Positions 43,337 through 51,095 of a DNA stretch of 64,000 nt are shown here, piece after piece; position 1 is the first letter of the stretch; each line of letters begins with the position of its first letter. Location of the stretch: positions 1-64,000 of the forward strand of contig JAJDAO010000102.1 of NCBI GenBank assembly GCA_029261835.1. The letters run 5' to 3'. The notes under the pieces are model-generated. The model saw only the letters and a program-made list of their open reading frames with translations, was not told where the DNA came from and made no database searches. The translations under genes were made by a program, and so were the position numbers. This DNA is from Deltaproteobacteria bacterium (GTDB lineage: Bacteria > Myxococcota_A > UBA9160 > UBA4427).

Positions 43337-44101
43337 CTAGCGATCGTTCTCGAGGTCCGTGGGCCTCAGCTGCTTACCCTTGATCATTCCCTCGACCGTC
43401 TTTTGCACGTCGTCATCGAGCCCGATGTAGTGGAAGGAGGGATTCATCTTCTTCCGGGGCTTCAGGACCTTGGTGTCGTTGGCCGCAATCGCCCTGGCGA
43501 TGGCCGAGCTCGGGTCCTTCACGTCGCCAAACTGGAGCGCACCCCCTTCACAGGTCTGGACACAGGCCGGCGCCACCCCCTGATCGACCCGATGCTCGCA
43601 GAAGGTGCACTTGTCGGCCTTCTTGGTCAGCGGGTCGTAGAAGATGTTGTTGTAAGGGCAGGCCGTCATGCACGGCTTCTTGCCGGGCTTGCACTTCGCC
43701 TCGTCAATGAGAACGGTGCCATCTTCTCTCTTGTAAAGCGCCGTCTCCGACTGCCCGTCGTAACACTTGTGCTTGTCGCACGCCGGGAGGCACTTCGGCT
43801 TCTCGCAGTGGAAGCAGGAGATCGGGACGAAGTGTCGCCCCACTTCGGGAAAGGATCCGGTCATCAGCGTTCTCACCCGGCGCCGGAAGACGCCCAGCGG
43901 CACACCGTTCTCCGCCTTGCACGCCACCGTGCACGCCTGGCACCCGATGCAGCGCCGGAGATCGACCAACATGCCCCACTGCCTCTCCGCGGCAGCCTTG
44001 GCGAGCCGAGGCGCCGCAGCCGCGCCAGCAGTGGCCAGCGCTCCACCAAGGGCGACCTGCCCCCCCCTCTTCAGTATTTCCCTGCGCGTCTGCTCAGACA
44101 T
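43337..44101 (-). CDS. Ferredoxin-like iron-sulfur subunit with twin-arginine signal
   Basis: A 254-residue beta subunit for the molybdoenzyme. The N-terminus has TRREILK with an Ala-rich stretch, so it may be exported by itself. Cysteine groups: 51/54/57/61, 96/99/104/108 (plus 113), 137/144/148 and 165/168/180/184. This is the DmsB/PsrB/NrfC layout, but site three (CKPGKKPCMTACPY) has only three cysteines, so one cluster may be [3Fe-4S], as in NarH. It is first in the operon; GGGGAGAA precedes ATG 44101 and a sigma-54 promoter lies about 265 bases upstream. Confidence 0.9.
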   Translation of the reverse strand: MSEQTRREILKRGGQVALGGALATAGAAAAPRLAKAAAERQWGMLVDLRRCIGCQACTVACKAENGVPLGVFRRRVRTLMTGSFPEVGRHFVPISCFHCEKPKCLPACDKHKCYDGQSETALYKREDGTVLIDEAKCKPGKKPCMTACPYNNIFYDPLTKKADKCTFCEHRVDQGVAPACVQTCEGGALQFGDVKDPSSAIARAIAANDTKVLKPRKKMNPSFHYIGLDDDVQKTVEGMIKGKQLRPTDLENDR

Positions 44102-44376
44102 GATGTTCTCCCCGAATCGGAGCTCTCACTCCCCGGCATTGGGAAGCACTCCGACCGTCTTGAAGACGATGAGTCACTCTTCTTCGAATCAATGCTGGAC
44201 TCGATAGGTCCGCACGCGCCGTGCGCGAGGCTCGGTCTGTCGATACAACCAGAACGGATCCCCCCGGTCGTCCGCCCATCTATGACTTGGCTCAGCCACG
44301 TATCGCGCTTCATCTCTACCAAGAAACGAGAGGAAGCACAATACGACAATGTCGCGGAGCCATTGGATGACGTCAT

Positions 44377-44392
44377 AGCAATCATCGTGCCG
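44377..44392 (-). promoter_or_regulatory. Sigma-54 (-24/-12) promoter for the molybdoenzyme operon
   Basis: The minus strand reads CGGCACG-ATGA-TTGCT: GG and GC are ten bases apart as required, with six of seven and five of five consensus matches (TGGCACG-N4-TTGCW). The predicted start is near 44366, giving a leader of about 265 bases before the Fe-S subunit gene. Confidence 0.7.
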
Positions 44393-44553
44393 AAGTGCGT
44401 TTCACCTTCCCATGCGACATTGCGTCACCAACCCGTGTCTATTCTCCAGGGCGAACGACATCGCGTATCAGCACGCCGCACTTGTGTTTCGCAGGTGCGG
44501 CACGTCGACACAGCCTCTCTTCGCGGCGGGTGTGTCCATATACCCGCTATCCA

Positions 44554-44568
44554 TTCGTCGATGACGAA
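44554..44568. promoter_or_regulatory. Inverted repeat, candidate activator site 1
   Basis: TTCGTC-GAT-GACGAA is a perfect 6-bp inverted repeat with a 3-base centre. It shares the GACGA/TCGTC core with the stronger site at 44581-44600. Confidence 0.45.
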
Positions 44569-44580
44569 CTGCGCCAGTTT

Positions 44581-44600
44581 CCTGACGAGAGCTCGTCAGG
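44581..44600. promoter_or_regulatory. Perfect 9-bp inverted repeat, candidate sigma-54 activator (enhancer) site
   Basis: CCTGACGAG-AG-CTCGTCAGG lies about 140 bases upstream of the rightward start point and 225 bases upstream of the leftward one, normal distances for NtrC-type enhancers. The exact half-site CCTGACGAG recurs at 50360-50368 before the third sigma-54 promoter. Confidence 0.6.
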
Positions 44601-44699
44601 TGATGTCACTAAGCCGACACGGCAATTTACGCGATGCGCTCGCCGCGCGAGCCGACGAGGGGCTGTCGAGCTGGCTGCGGGGCTGATCCGCCTCAAGTA

Positions 44700-44737
44700 T
44701 GTGTGGCACGAAGCGTGCACTCAACGGCTGCCACACA
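44700..44737. promoter_or_regulatory. Inverted repeat flanking the rightward sigma-54 promoter
   Basis: TGTGTGGCA (44700-44708) and TGCCACACA (44729-44737) are perfect inverted arms 20 bases apart. The left arm overlaps the -24 element and the right arm the start point, so a protein bound here, or a hairpin in supercoiled DNA, could affect promoter use. Confidence 0.4.
44704..44719 (+). promoter_or_regulatory. Sigma-54 (-24/-12) promoter for the outer-membrane protein gene
   Basis: TGGCACG-AAGC-GTGCA matches the consensus TGGCACG-N4-TTGCW at all seven positions of the -24 block and four of five of the -12 block, with GG-N10-GC spacing. The predicted start is near 44730, 37 bases before the ATG at 44767. 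Confidence 0.75.
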
Positions 44738-44766
44738 CGCGCGCCCCGCGCGATCAGGAGTGAATC

Positions 44767-46026
44767 ATGCTTGGCCCGGAGCGCCTCACGGCGGCACTGA
44801 CGACTTCGATCTTCTTCATCGCTGCCACGGCCGCGCTCGCCGAGGGTCCGAGCTGGCAGCCGTCCTTCGGCGGGCAGTACCGCATCAACGCCTACACGGC
44901 GGACAACGACATGGCCGAAGGGCGACGCACGGCGGCCCGCGTGCGGATCCGGCAGAACCTCGACCTCGCACCGCTGGAGCGTTTCAACACGCATCTGCAG
45001 GCGGAGCTGGGACACACGACTGGCAACAAGACCACGACCACTGTTCACGTTGCGGTGCGCCACGCGGTGATGGCCTACCGCTTCGAGAACGAGTTCGGAT
45101 TCGAGGCCGGCATCGTGCCGCTCGGCGACGAGTTCGACGACGTGCTGTTCTCGAGCGACTGGAACTACAACCCCGTGGCCCTCTCACTCGCCAGTCCCCT
45201 GGCGGGCGGAACGCTGCGGGCCTTCGGCGCGGTCCTCAGTGAGGGGCCGAAGCAGATATCCGACAAGGACTTCGTTCACTATCAGCTCGACTACACGCGG
45301 CCCATCTCGGGCGAGCATCGCTTCGACACGAACTTCTCGCTCGCGACCATCGAGGGCGTCAACGGAAAGAAGCGCATCCACATCAACTACGGAATCGGAG
45401 GGCGTCTGAAGCTCGCGAAACGGTGGGTGCTGCGGGCGATGGTTCTGGGCTCCTACAGCGAGCGCGAGCTGATCGGCACCGCCGGTGGCGACGCCCAGGG
45501 CGTGGCGGCCAAGCTCGAACTCAGCTCGGATTGTGGCGCGAGCCTGATGGCCAGCTACGCCAGCGGCCACAACGACGGCAGCGGATTTCTGCCCATGATG
45601 GCGCTGGCGGGAACGAACGGCTACTGGGGCTATACGGGGATCCTGACAGTGCAGGGGCCGACGGATACCGGCTTCGACGGAGACGCTCTGAACATCTCGA
45701 ACAACGGCTACGGCCTGGCGAGCGTGCAGCTCAAGTTCGCGCGCCCGCTGGGCCACGGCTTCGACATCCATCTGGCGAGTGGCTGGTTTGGTGCCAGCGA
45801 CACGCCGGGCGCCCGCGATGCGTTCGTCGGCGTCGACGTTCTCGCTATGGGGACCTACCACTTCAACGAGATTCTGGCCCTCGACCTGGGCGGCGCCTAC
45901 GCGCGTCTGGGCGACAGCGTGAGCGGCTACGGCGGCAGCGTGCTAGGCGGTGCAGTCTTCAATGGGCCGCTGGGCACGCGCCGCCACAAGTACGTCTTCT
46001 TCGCACGCCTGCAGGCGGAGTTCTGA
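44767..46026 (+). CDS. Outer-membrane beta-barrel protein (porin-like)
   Basis: A 419-residue protein with a signal peptide (LTTSIFFIAATAALAEG) and an all-beta body of alternating strands, ending in Phe (VFFARLQAEF), the outer-membrane sorting signal. It resembles alginate-export-type or DUF1302-like porins (FGGQYRINAYTADNDMAEG, RQNLDLAPLERFNTHLQAELGH). It has no heme motif. It lies directly behind a sigma-54 promoter that faces away from the molybdoenzyme operon, so it may move the same substrate across the outer membrane. AGGAG lies seven bases upstream of the ATG. Confidence 0.8.
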   Translation: MLGPERLTAALTTSIFFIAATAALAEGPSWQPSFGGQYRINAYTADNDMAEGRRTAARVRIRQNLDLAPLERFNTHLQAELGHTTGNKTTTTVHVAVRHAVMAYRFENEFGFEAGIVPLGDEFDDVLFSSDWNYNPVALSLASPLAGGTLRAFGAVLSEGPKQISDKDFVHYQLDYTRPISGEHRFDTNFSLATIEGVNGKKRIHINYGIGGRLKLAKRWVLRAMVLGSYSERELIGTAGGDAQGVAAKLELSSDCGASLMASYASGHNDGSGFLPMMALAGTNGYWGYTGILTVQGPTDTGFDGDALNISNNGYGLASVQLKFARPLGHGFDIHLASGWFGASDTPGARDAFVGVDVLAMGTYHFNEILALDLGGAYARLGDSVSGYGGSVLGGAVFNGPLGTRRHKYVFFARLQAEF

Positions 46027-46218
46027 GTGAAGAGCGATGCGGCCACCTCGTCGCGCAGCCGGATGGGCGAGGGATTCCCCGCTTGACCCGACGGACTGAC
46101 GGAGATTCGTCATGCCGCGCCCAGACGACCCGCCCGCTCGCGGTGCACTGTCGATACGCGTACAATCCAGAGAGCCGGCTCTGCCGCCACCCCGGCGATC
46201 AGCGGCCGAGGAAGACCA

Positions 46219-47190
46219 ATGCCCCCGCTCGCACAAGCGCACCGCCGAGTCATGGCCTGTCTGGCCATCCTCGTCCCGTTCGCGCTGTCCTGCGGCACAG
46301 ATGAAGAGCCAGCCATCGAGGTGCGGCTGACCAGCGGGCCGGTGGTCGCGACGCGTGTGGCCAAGCCAGGACGAGACCGGCCAATTCGCTTCGCCTTCGC
46401 GAGTGTGCTCTCACCCGAACTCAGCACCGTGCCCTACGCACGCTTCACGACCTACCTGGCGGATCGGCTGGATCGACGCGTCGAGATCGTCCGGCGCAGA
46501 ACCTACGGGGAGCTGAATGAGATGCTGCGAGAGGGACGGGCCGACGCCGGCATCGTCTGCACCGGGGCCTACACGGTGGGGCGTGAGGAGTTCGGACTTC
46601 GCCAGCTCGCGGTACCGATCATGCAGGGCAAGACGACCTATCGCGCCTACGTGATCACTCGACGTGCAGGGGCCTACAGCGACCTCGAGAGTCTGAGGGG
46701 CGTCGTCTTCGCGTTCTCGGACCCGCTCTCCAACACCGGCTATCGCTACGTCGCCGCCAAGCTCCACGCTCGTGGTGAAGTTCCGGAGCAGTTCTTCGCG
46801 CGAACCGTGTTCACCTACAGCCATGACAACACGATCCGGGCAGTGCGCGACGGAATCGCCCGTGCCGGAGTCGTCGACAGCCTGATCTGGGACGAGCTGG
46901 TCCGCGACGACCCCGGGCTGCTGACTGAGCTCAAGATCGTCGAGCGTTCGGAGGACTTCCCGATCAATCCGGTCGTGGCCTCGCCCCGAGCCGGCGCCGA
47001 CCTGGCACGCGAGCTGTCCGAGCTGCTGCTCGCCATGGCTTCCGACCCCGTCGGAGCCGACGTGCTCGGGGGCCTTGGAATCTCGGGCTTCACCTTGCTG
47101 CCGGAAGCGAGCTACGACGCGGTCGCACAGAGCTGGCGCGAGCTGGGGGTGATCAAGAGCCTGAAGCCAGCGGCCGAGCAGCGCCCCTGA
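46219..47190 (+). CDS. PhnD-type periplasmic substrate-binding lipoprotein, probable signal sensor
   Basis: A 323-residue lipoprotein (lipobox ALSC, Cys25) with a two-lobed phosphonate/phosphate-binding fold: IRFAFASVLSPELSTVPYARF, REGRADAGIVCTGAYTVG, RGVVFAFSDPLSNTGYRY and DSLIWDELVRDDPGL. Cys114 is the only cysteine of the mature protein other than the lipid-bearing one. No ABC permease or ATPase is near. Instead the histidine kinase gene overlaps its stop codon, as in AioX/AioS and ArxX/ArxS, where the binding protein senses arsenite through a cysteine. Oxyanion or thiol-reactive ligand sensing is inferred. Confidence 0.85.
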   Translation: MPPLAQAHRRVMACLAILVPFALSCGTDEEPAIEVRLTSGPVVATRVAKPGRDRPIRFAFASVLSPELSTVPYARFTTYLADRLDRRVEIVRRRTYGELNEMLREGRADAGIVCTGAYTVGREEFGLRQLAVPIMQGKTTYRAYVITRRAGAYSDLESLRGVVFAFSDPLSNTGYRYVAAKLHARGEVPEQFFARTVFTYSHDNTIRAVRDGIARAGVVDSLIWDELVRDDPGLLTELKIVERSEDFPINPVVASPRAGADLARELSELLLAMASDPVGADVLGGLGISGFTLLPEASYDAVAQSWRELGVIKSLKPAAEQRP

Positions 47191-48950
47191 TGTTCGAGCG
47201 CCTGCGCACGAAGATTGTCCTGAGCTTCTGTCTGCTGATCGCGGCCGGAGGAGCGGGCACGACGGTCCTCGTCCACCGTCATCTGCGCGATGCGCTGGCG
47301 GAGTCGACCGATCGCACGGCGCTGGCACTCGGTCGCACGCTGGCGGCCGAGCTGATCGAGCCCGTGGCCTACGCGGACTGGCTGGAGGTAAAGCGCATCC
47401 TGGTCAACACTCGAAGGACGAGCCACGACGCCAGCTACCTCTTCGTGGCCGCGCCAGACAGCAGTGTGCTGGAGCACTCGTTCGCGCGCGGGCGCTTCCC
47501 GGGGGACCTCTTGGCGATCGCGAAGCGCAACGGACACACGATGCTGCGGGTCGAGGGCGGACGGATTCACGATCTGCCGGTTCCGATCGCGGACGGGATT
47601 CTCGGCACACTCCACGTGGGCGTTTCAATGGGCTGGGCCGAGGAGACGATCCGAACCGCGATCGGAAACGTGCTCATCACGACGGCGCTCGCCATGGCGC
47701 TGGGCGCCCTTGGAATCCTCTTCCTCACCGCCCTCATCACGCGACCGATCCTGGCACTCACAGAGACTGCGAAGCGTCTGGGCGAGGGCGACGTACCGCC
47801 GGCTGCCGCGGTCACGGGACGCGATGAGGTCGCCGTGCTGGCCGCCACCTTCAACAGCATGGCGGTGCAGATCCGGGAGCGGATCGAGCACAGCGATCAG
47901 CTCCGCGCCTACGTCGAGCGCATTCTCGACCACCTGATCTCCGGGGTCATCGTCGTCACCGCGGATGGCGTCATCGAGTATGCCAATGGCGTCGCAACCG
48001 ATCGCTACGGCCCGCTCGTCGGTCGCCCCTGGCACGAGAGCCTGGCAACGGAGCGACCGCAGCTCATGTCCGCGGTCGCGGAAGTGCTGGAGACGGGCCG
48101 CGTCTTGACAATGCCCTACGGCAGCGCCTCCGGACGAAGCTACGAACTCACCTACGCCCCGATCCTGGGCAGGCAGGGGCAGCGGGCGGTAATGGAGAAG
48201 TCGTTCGACGTAACCGAACAGATGGAGCTGGCGGCGAGCCTGCAGCGCACCGAGCGCTTGGCCGCTACGGGCGAGATCGCCGCGGGCGTGGTCCACGCCG
48301 TCAACAATCCGCTCGATGGCATGCGGCGTGCAATACAGCTCGCCCGGACACGGCCCGACGACCTCCAGAGGATGGAGAAGATGCTCGCGCTGGTGGACGA
48401 GGGCTGCGACCGCATCGCGGAGGTAACACACACGCTGCTCGGATTCGCTCGAATCGAGGGAGAGGCGACACCCGTCCGCGTCGCGATCGGGAGGGTCGTC
48501 CAGGGCGCCGTGGAGCTGGTCCGCCTTAAGGCCGGAGCCAGCGAGGTCACGATCCGGGTCGATGTTCCTCCCGCTCTGCCGGACCTCTTCATCGACCCGG
48601 AGGGGATCAAGGAAGTGCTCGTCAACCTACTGATAAACGCTGTCGACGCCTGCGAGCCCGAGGGCACCATCTCCTTGCGGGTTGAAGAGGCCGGGGCCGA
48701 GTACGTCGAGATCCTGATCATCGACGACGGTGAAGGCGTCCCGCCTGAGCTGGTCGGGCGGATCTTCGAGCCCTTCTTCACGACCAAGGACCTGGAGCAC
48801 GGGACCGGGCTCGGCTTGTCCGTCGCACGTCGAATCGTCGAGACCCACGGAGGGGAGATCCGGCTAGAACCGACATCAGGTGGTGGTGCAACCTTCCGGA
48901 TCCGACTTCCGATTTCCGGCGAATCGAGTGCTGAGTCAGGGGGGCAGTGA
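47190..48950 (+). CDS. Membrane sensor histidine kinase (HAMP-PAS-HisKA-HATPase)
   Basis: A 586-residue kinase. Order: first helix (9-28), a periplasmic domain of about 120 residues, second helix (160-183), HAMP (185-236), PAS-like domain (240-345), HisKA with phospho-acceptor His369 in GVVHAVNNPLDGM, and a HATPase domain with NLLINAVDACEPEG, DDGEGVPPELVG and GTGLGLSVARRIV. The ATG overlaps the stop of the binding-protein gene by one base. The kinase most likely reads that protein in the periplasm and phosphorylates the sigma-54 regulator encoded one base downstream. Confidence 0.92.
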   Translation: MFERLRTKIVLSFCLLIAAGGAGTTVLVHRHLRDALAESTDRTALALGRTLAAELIEPVAYADWLEVKRILVNTRRTSHDASYLFVAAPDSSVLEHSFARGRFPGDLLAIAKRNGHTMLRVEGGRIHDLPVPIADGILGTLHVGVSMGWAEETIRTAIGNVLITTALAMALGALGILFLTALITRPILALTETAKRLGEGDVPPAAAVTGRDEVAVLAATFNSMAVQIRERIEHSDQLRAYVERILDHLISGVIVVTADGVIEYANGVATDRYGPLVGRPWHESLATERPQLMSAVAEVLETGRVLTMPYGSASGRSYELTYAPILGRQGQRAVMEKSFDVTEQMELAASLQRTERLAATGEIAAGVVHAVNNPLDGMRRAIQLARTRPDDLQRMEKMLALVDEGCDRIAEVTHTLLGFARIEGEATPVRVAIGRVVQGAVELVRLKAGASEVTIRVDVPPALPDLFIDPEGIKEVLVNLLINAVDACEPEGTISLRVEEAGAEYVEILIIDDGEGVPPELVGRIFEPFFTTKDLEHGTGLGLSVARRIVETHGGEIRLEPTSGGGATFRIRLPISGESSAESGGQ

Positions 48951-48951
48951 C

Positions 48952-50364
48952 GTGTCTGGGCACATCCTCATCGTGGACGACGAGAAGCTGACACGAGAGA
49001 CACTGGGGCTGCGGCTGCAGGATGAGGACTTCCAGGTCTGGACCGCCGCCAACCCCTACACCGCACTCGAGATTCTCGCGCGCGAGGACATCGACGTGAT
49101 CGTCACCGATCTCCGCATGCCCTCGATGGACGGGTTGCAGTTCCAGAAGCAGGTGCGCGAGCGCTGGCGAGATGTAGAGATCGTGTTCATCACTGCGTTC
49201 GGTACGATCTCGACTGCGGTGGAGGCCATGCAATCCGGCGCTGCCGACTATCTGACGAAGCCGCTGAACAGCGATGAGCTCGTGTTGAGGATCAGACGCC
49301 TGGTCGAGCGCCAGCGGGAGCGGGACGAGATGCGGCGACTGCGGATGGATGCCGCCCGCTGCCGGACGCTCGGCAACCTGGTCTACCGCTCTTCCGTCAT
49401 GACAGCCGTGGTAGAGCGTGCGGTGGCGGTGGCCGACAGCGATGTCACGGTGCTGATCGAAGGCGAGACGGGAACGGGCAAGGAGGTGCTGGCCCACCTG
49501 ATCCACGACAACAGCGCGCGGGCCGGCGGGCCGTTTGTCGCCGTCAACTGCGCCGGGCTCAACCCGAACCTCATCGAGAGTGAGCTATTCGGCCATGAAG
49601 CCGGCTCCTTCACCGGGGCAACGCGACAGCGCAAAGGGCGCCTCGAACTGGCCGACGGGGGCAGCCTGCTGATCGACGAGGTCGATGATCTGGACCTCGA
49701 CGTGCAGGTGCGCCTGCTGCGCTTCCTGCAGGAGCGCTGCTTCGAGCGCGTCGGGAGCAGCCGACCGATCCAATGCGACGTGCGCGTGCTCTGCGCGACC
49801 AAGCACTCGTTGCCGCAGCTGATCGAAGCGGGGCGCTTTCGCGAAGATCTCTACTATCGACTGAATACCGTCAGCATCGACCTGCCCCCCCTGCGTTCGC
49901 GGCGAGAGGACATCATTCCGCTCGCCGAGCATTTCGCTCGCGGCTTGTCCGAGGGACGAGAGAGCTCACCACCGGCCACGATCAGCTCCGAGGCGCTGGA
50001 TATGCTGCGAGCCTACCGCTGGCCGGGCAACGTGCGAGAACTCATGCACGCCATCGAACACGCGGTCGTCTTTGCCCGGGACACGCCCATCGAACCAGCG
50101 CACCTGCCTCGAAGCGTTGTCTCCGAAGAGCGGGCGGCGGTCGTCGATCTCCGCCTGGCCGGCCTCAACTCCGTGCCCTTCGCGGACGTCATGGCGGATT
50201 GCGAACGCAGGCTCATCGAGTGGGCACTGGCCGAAGCGGGCGGCAATCAGGTCCGTGCTGCCGCGCGGCTCGAGATACCGCGTACGACCCTGCGAAGCCG
50301 CCTGGCCGCGCTGCGCGAGCAGGCGGCGGTCGACGACGCGAAGACCGACAGCGAAGAAGCCTGA
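48952..50364 (+). CDS. Sigma-54-dependent response regulator (NtrC/AioR-type)
   Basis: A 470-residue three-domain activator. The receiver has acidic pocket DDE and phospho-acceptor Asp53 (VIVTDLRMP), with Lys103 (LTKPL). The AAA+ domain has Walker A GETGTGKE (171-178), loop GSFTGA (218-223, Ser instead of Ala in GAFTGA) and GGSLLIDEVDDL. The C-terminal Fis-type helix-turn-helix is GNQVRAAARLEIPRTTLRSRL. GTG 48952, one base after the kinase stop, is the start. It probably activates the -24/-12 promoters at 44377, 44704 and 50541. Confidence 0.92.
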   Translation: MSGHILIVDDEKLTRETLGLRLQDEDFQVWTAANPYTALEILAREDIDVIVTDLRMPSMDGLQFQKQVRERWRDVEIVFITAFGTISTAVEAMQSGAADYLTKPLNSDELVLRIRRLVERQRERDEMRRLRMDAARCRTLGNLVYRSSVMTAVVERAVAVADSDVTVLIEGETGTGKEVLAHLIHDNSARAGGPFVAVNCAGLNPNLIESELFGHEAGSFTGATRQRKGRLELADGGSLLIDEVDDLDLDVQVRLLRFLQERCFERVGSSRPIQCDVRVLCATKHSLPQLIEAGRFREDLYYRLNTVSIDLPPLRSRREDIIPLAEHFARGLSEGRESSPPATISSEALDMLRAYRWPGNVRELMHAIEHAVVFARDTPIEPAHLPRSVVSEERAAVVDLRLAGLNSVPFADVMADCERRLIEWALAEAGGNQVRAAARLEIPRTTLRSRLAALREQAAVDDAKTDSEEA

Positions 50365-50409
50365 CGAGATTCGGCCACGCCCACGGCCCGGATCGACCGA
50401 CTCTCGTCA
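50360..50409. promoter_or_regulatory. Half-sites matching the 44581-44600 inverted repeat
   Basis: CCTGACGAG (50360-50368, exact) and CTCGTCA (50403-50409, seven of nine of the opposite half) form an inverted pair 34 bases apart, about 160 bases upstream of the start point of the third -24/-12 promoter. Confidence 0.4.
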
Positions 50410-50540
50410 ACACATCGGGCCGTGCGCCGCCTCCGCGGATGCCGATCATCGCATCCGCCTCTCCGTATCGCGGTGATCTGACACAACCTCGGGTGAGATC
50501 GAGCCGGCACGCTGTCTGGCAGTCGATACGGTTCAGCCTG

Positions 50541-50556
50541 TGGTACGGCGCTTGCT
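50541..50556 (+). promoter_or_regulatory. Sigma-54 (-24/-12) promoter before the single-receiver gene
   Basis: TGGTACG-GCGC-TTGCT has GG-N10-GC spacing and matches six of seven and five of five consensus positions. The predicted start point (about 50567) is nearly at the GTG initiation codon (50569), so the mRNA would be almost leaderless. Confidence 0.6.
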
Positions 50557-50568
50557 TCCCAACCCGCC

Positions 50569-50976
50569 GTGGGGCCGCAAGAGCGCAGAGTTCTCGTCGT
50601 CGACGACGATCGGCAACTCGTGGATGTCATCGTCGAGCTGCTCCAGGCCGGCGGCCTCGCCGCGCGCGGCGCGACCGACGCGGAGGACGCCCTGCGTTAC
50701 CTGGCCGGGGGCCACTTCGACGTGGTGTTGTGCGACGTCGAGATGCCCGGCAAGAGTGGCCTGGATCTGCTCGCCGAGCTGGCTCGCTCCTCTCCCGAGC
50801 TACCCGTGGTGCTAATGAGCGCGAGTCCCCTCCCCGGCTCGGTGGGGGGGCAGGCCTCGCGAGCGGCCTTCGGCTTTCTCGGCAAGCCCTTCTCCAGGGC
50901 CGACCTGACCGATGTGGTGGGCCGGGCGCTGACACACCGCACCACCGCCTCGAATCAGACACGTGCTGAGTCGTGA
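50569..50976 (+). CDS. Single-domain response regulator (receiver only)
   Basis: A 135-residue CheY-like receiver: VLVVDDDRQLVDVIVELL, phospho-acceptor Asp56 in VVLCDVEMPGKSGLDLL, switch Ser/Thr in LMSASPLPG and Lys106 in FLGKPFSRADL. It has no output domain. It follows the sigma-54 regulator by 204 bases and has its own apparent sigma-54 promoter. It may be a phosphate sink or feedback element for the kinase, or part of a wider relay. GTG 50569 is the only start compatible with an intact receiver. Confidence 0.85.
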   Translation: MGPQERRVLVVDDDRQLVDVIVELLQAGGLAARGATDAEDALRYLAGGHFDVVLCDVEMPGKSGLDLLAELARSSPELPVVLMSASPLPGSVGGQASRAAFGFLGKPFSRADLTDVVGRALTHRTTASNQTRAES

Positions 50977-51095
50977 CATTGTGCGGCTACCGATCGCGGC
51001 CTAGAGCGCACCGGCGCGAGGCTTTCGAATTGGCTGATCAGGGCGTGGCGCTCGACTCATGCCTCGACTGCCTCGAGGCTGAAGTCGATATCCGT

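Larger units (their letters stand above)
44102..44766. promoter_or_regulatory. Divergent regulatory region of the molybdoenzyme locus
   Basis: 665 bases with no convincing gene between divergent operons. It contains one -24/-12 promoter in each direction, perfect inverted repeats at 44554-44568 and 44581-44600 that suit binding by a sigma-54 activator, a TGACGTCA palindrome at 44368-44375 over the leftward start point, and a 9-bp inverted repeat around the rightward promoter. It is less GC-rich than flanking genes. Confidence 0.7.

Noticed and set aside
44368-44375. TGACGTCA palindrome as a CRE/Fnr-type site
   Set aside because: It sits over the predicted leftward start point, but an eight-base palindrome is weak evidence alone and it does not match FNR (TTGAT-N4-ATCAA). 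Noted only as part of the regulatory region.
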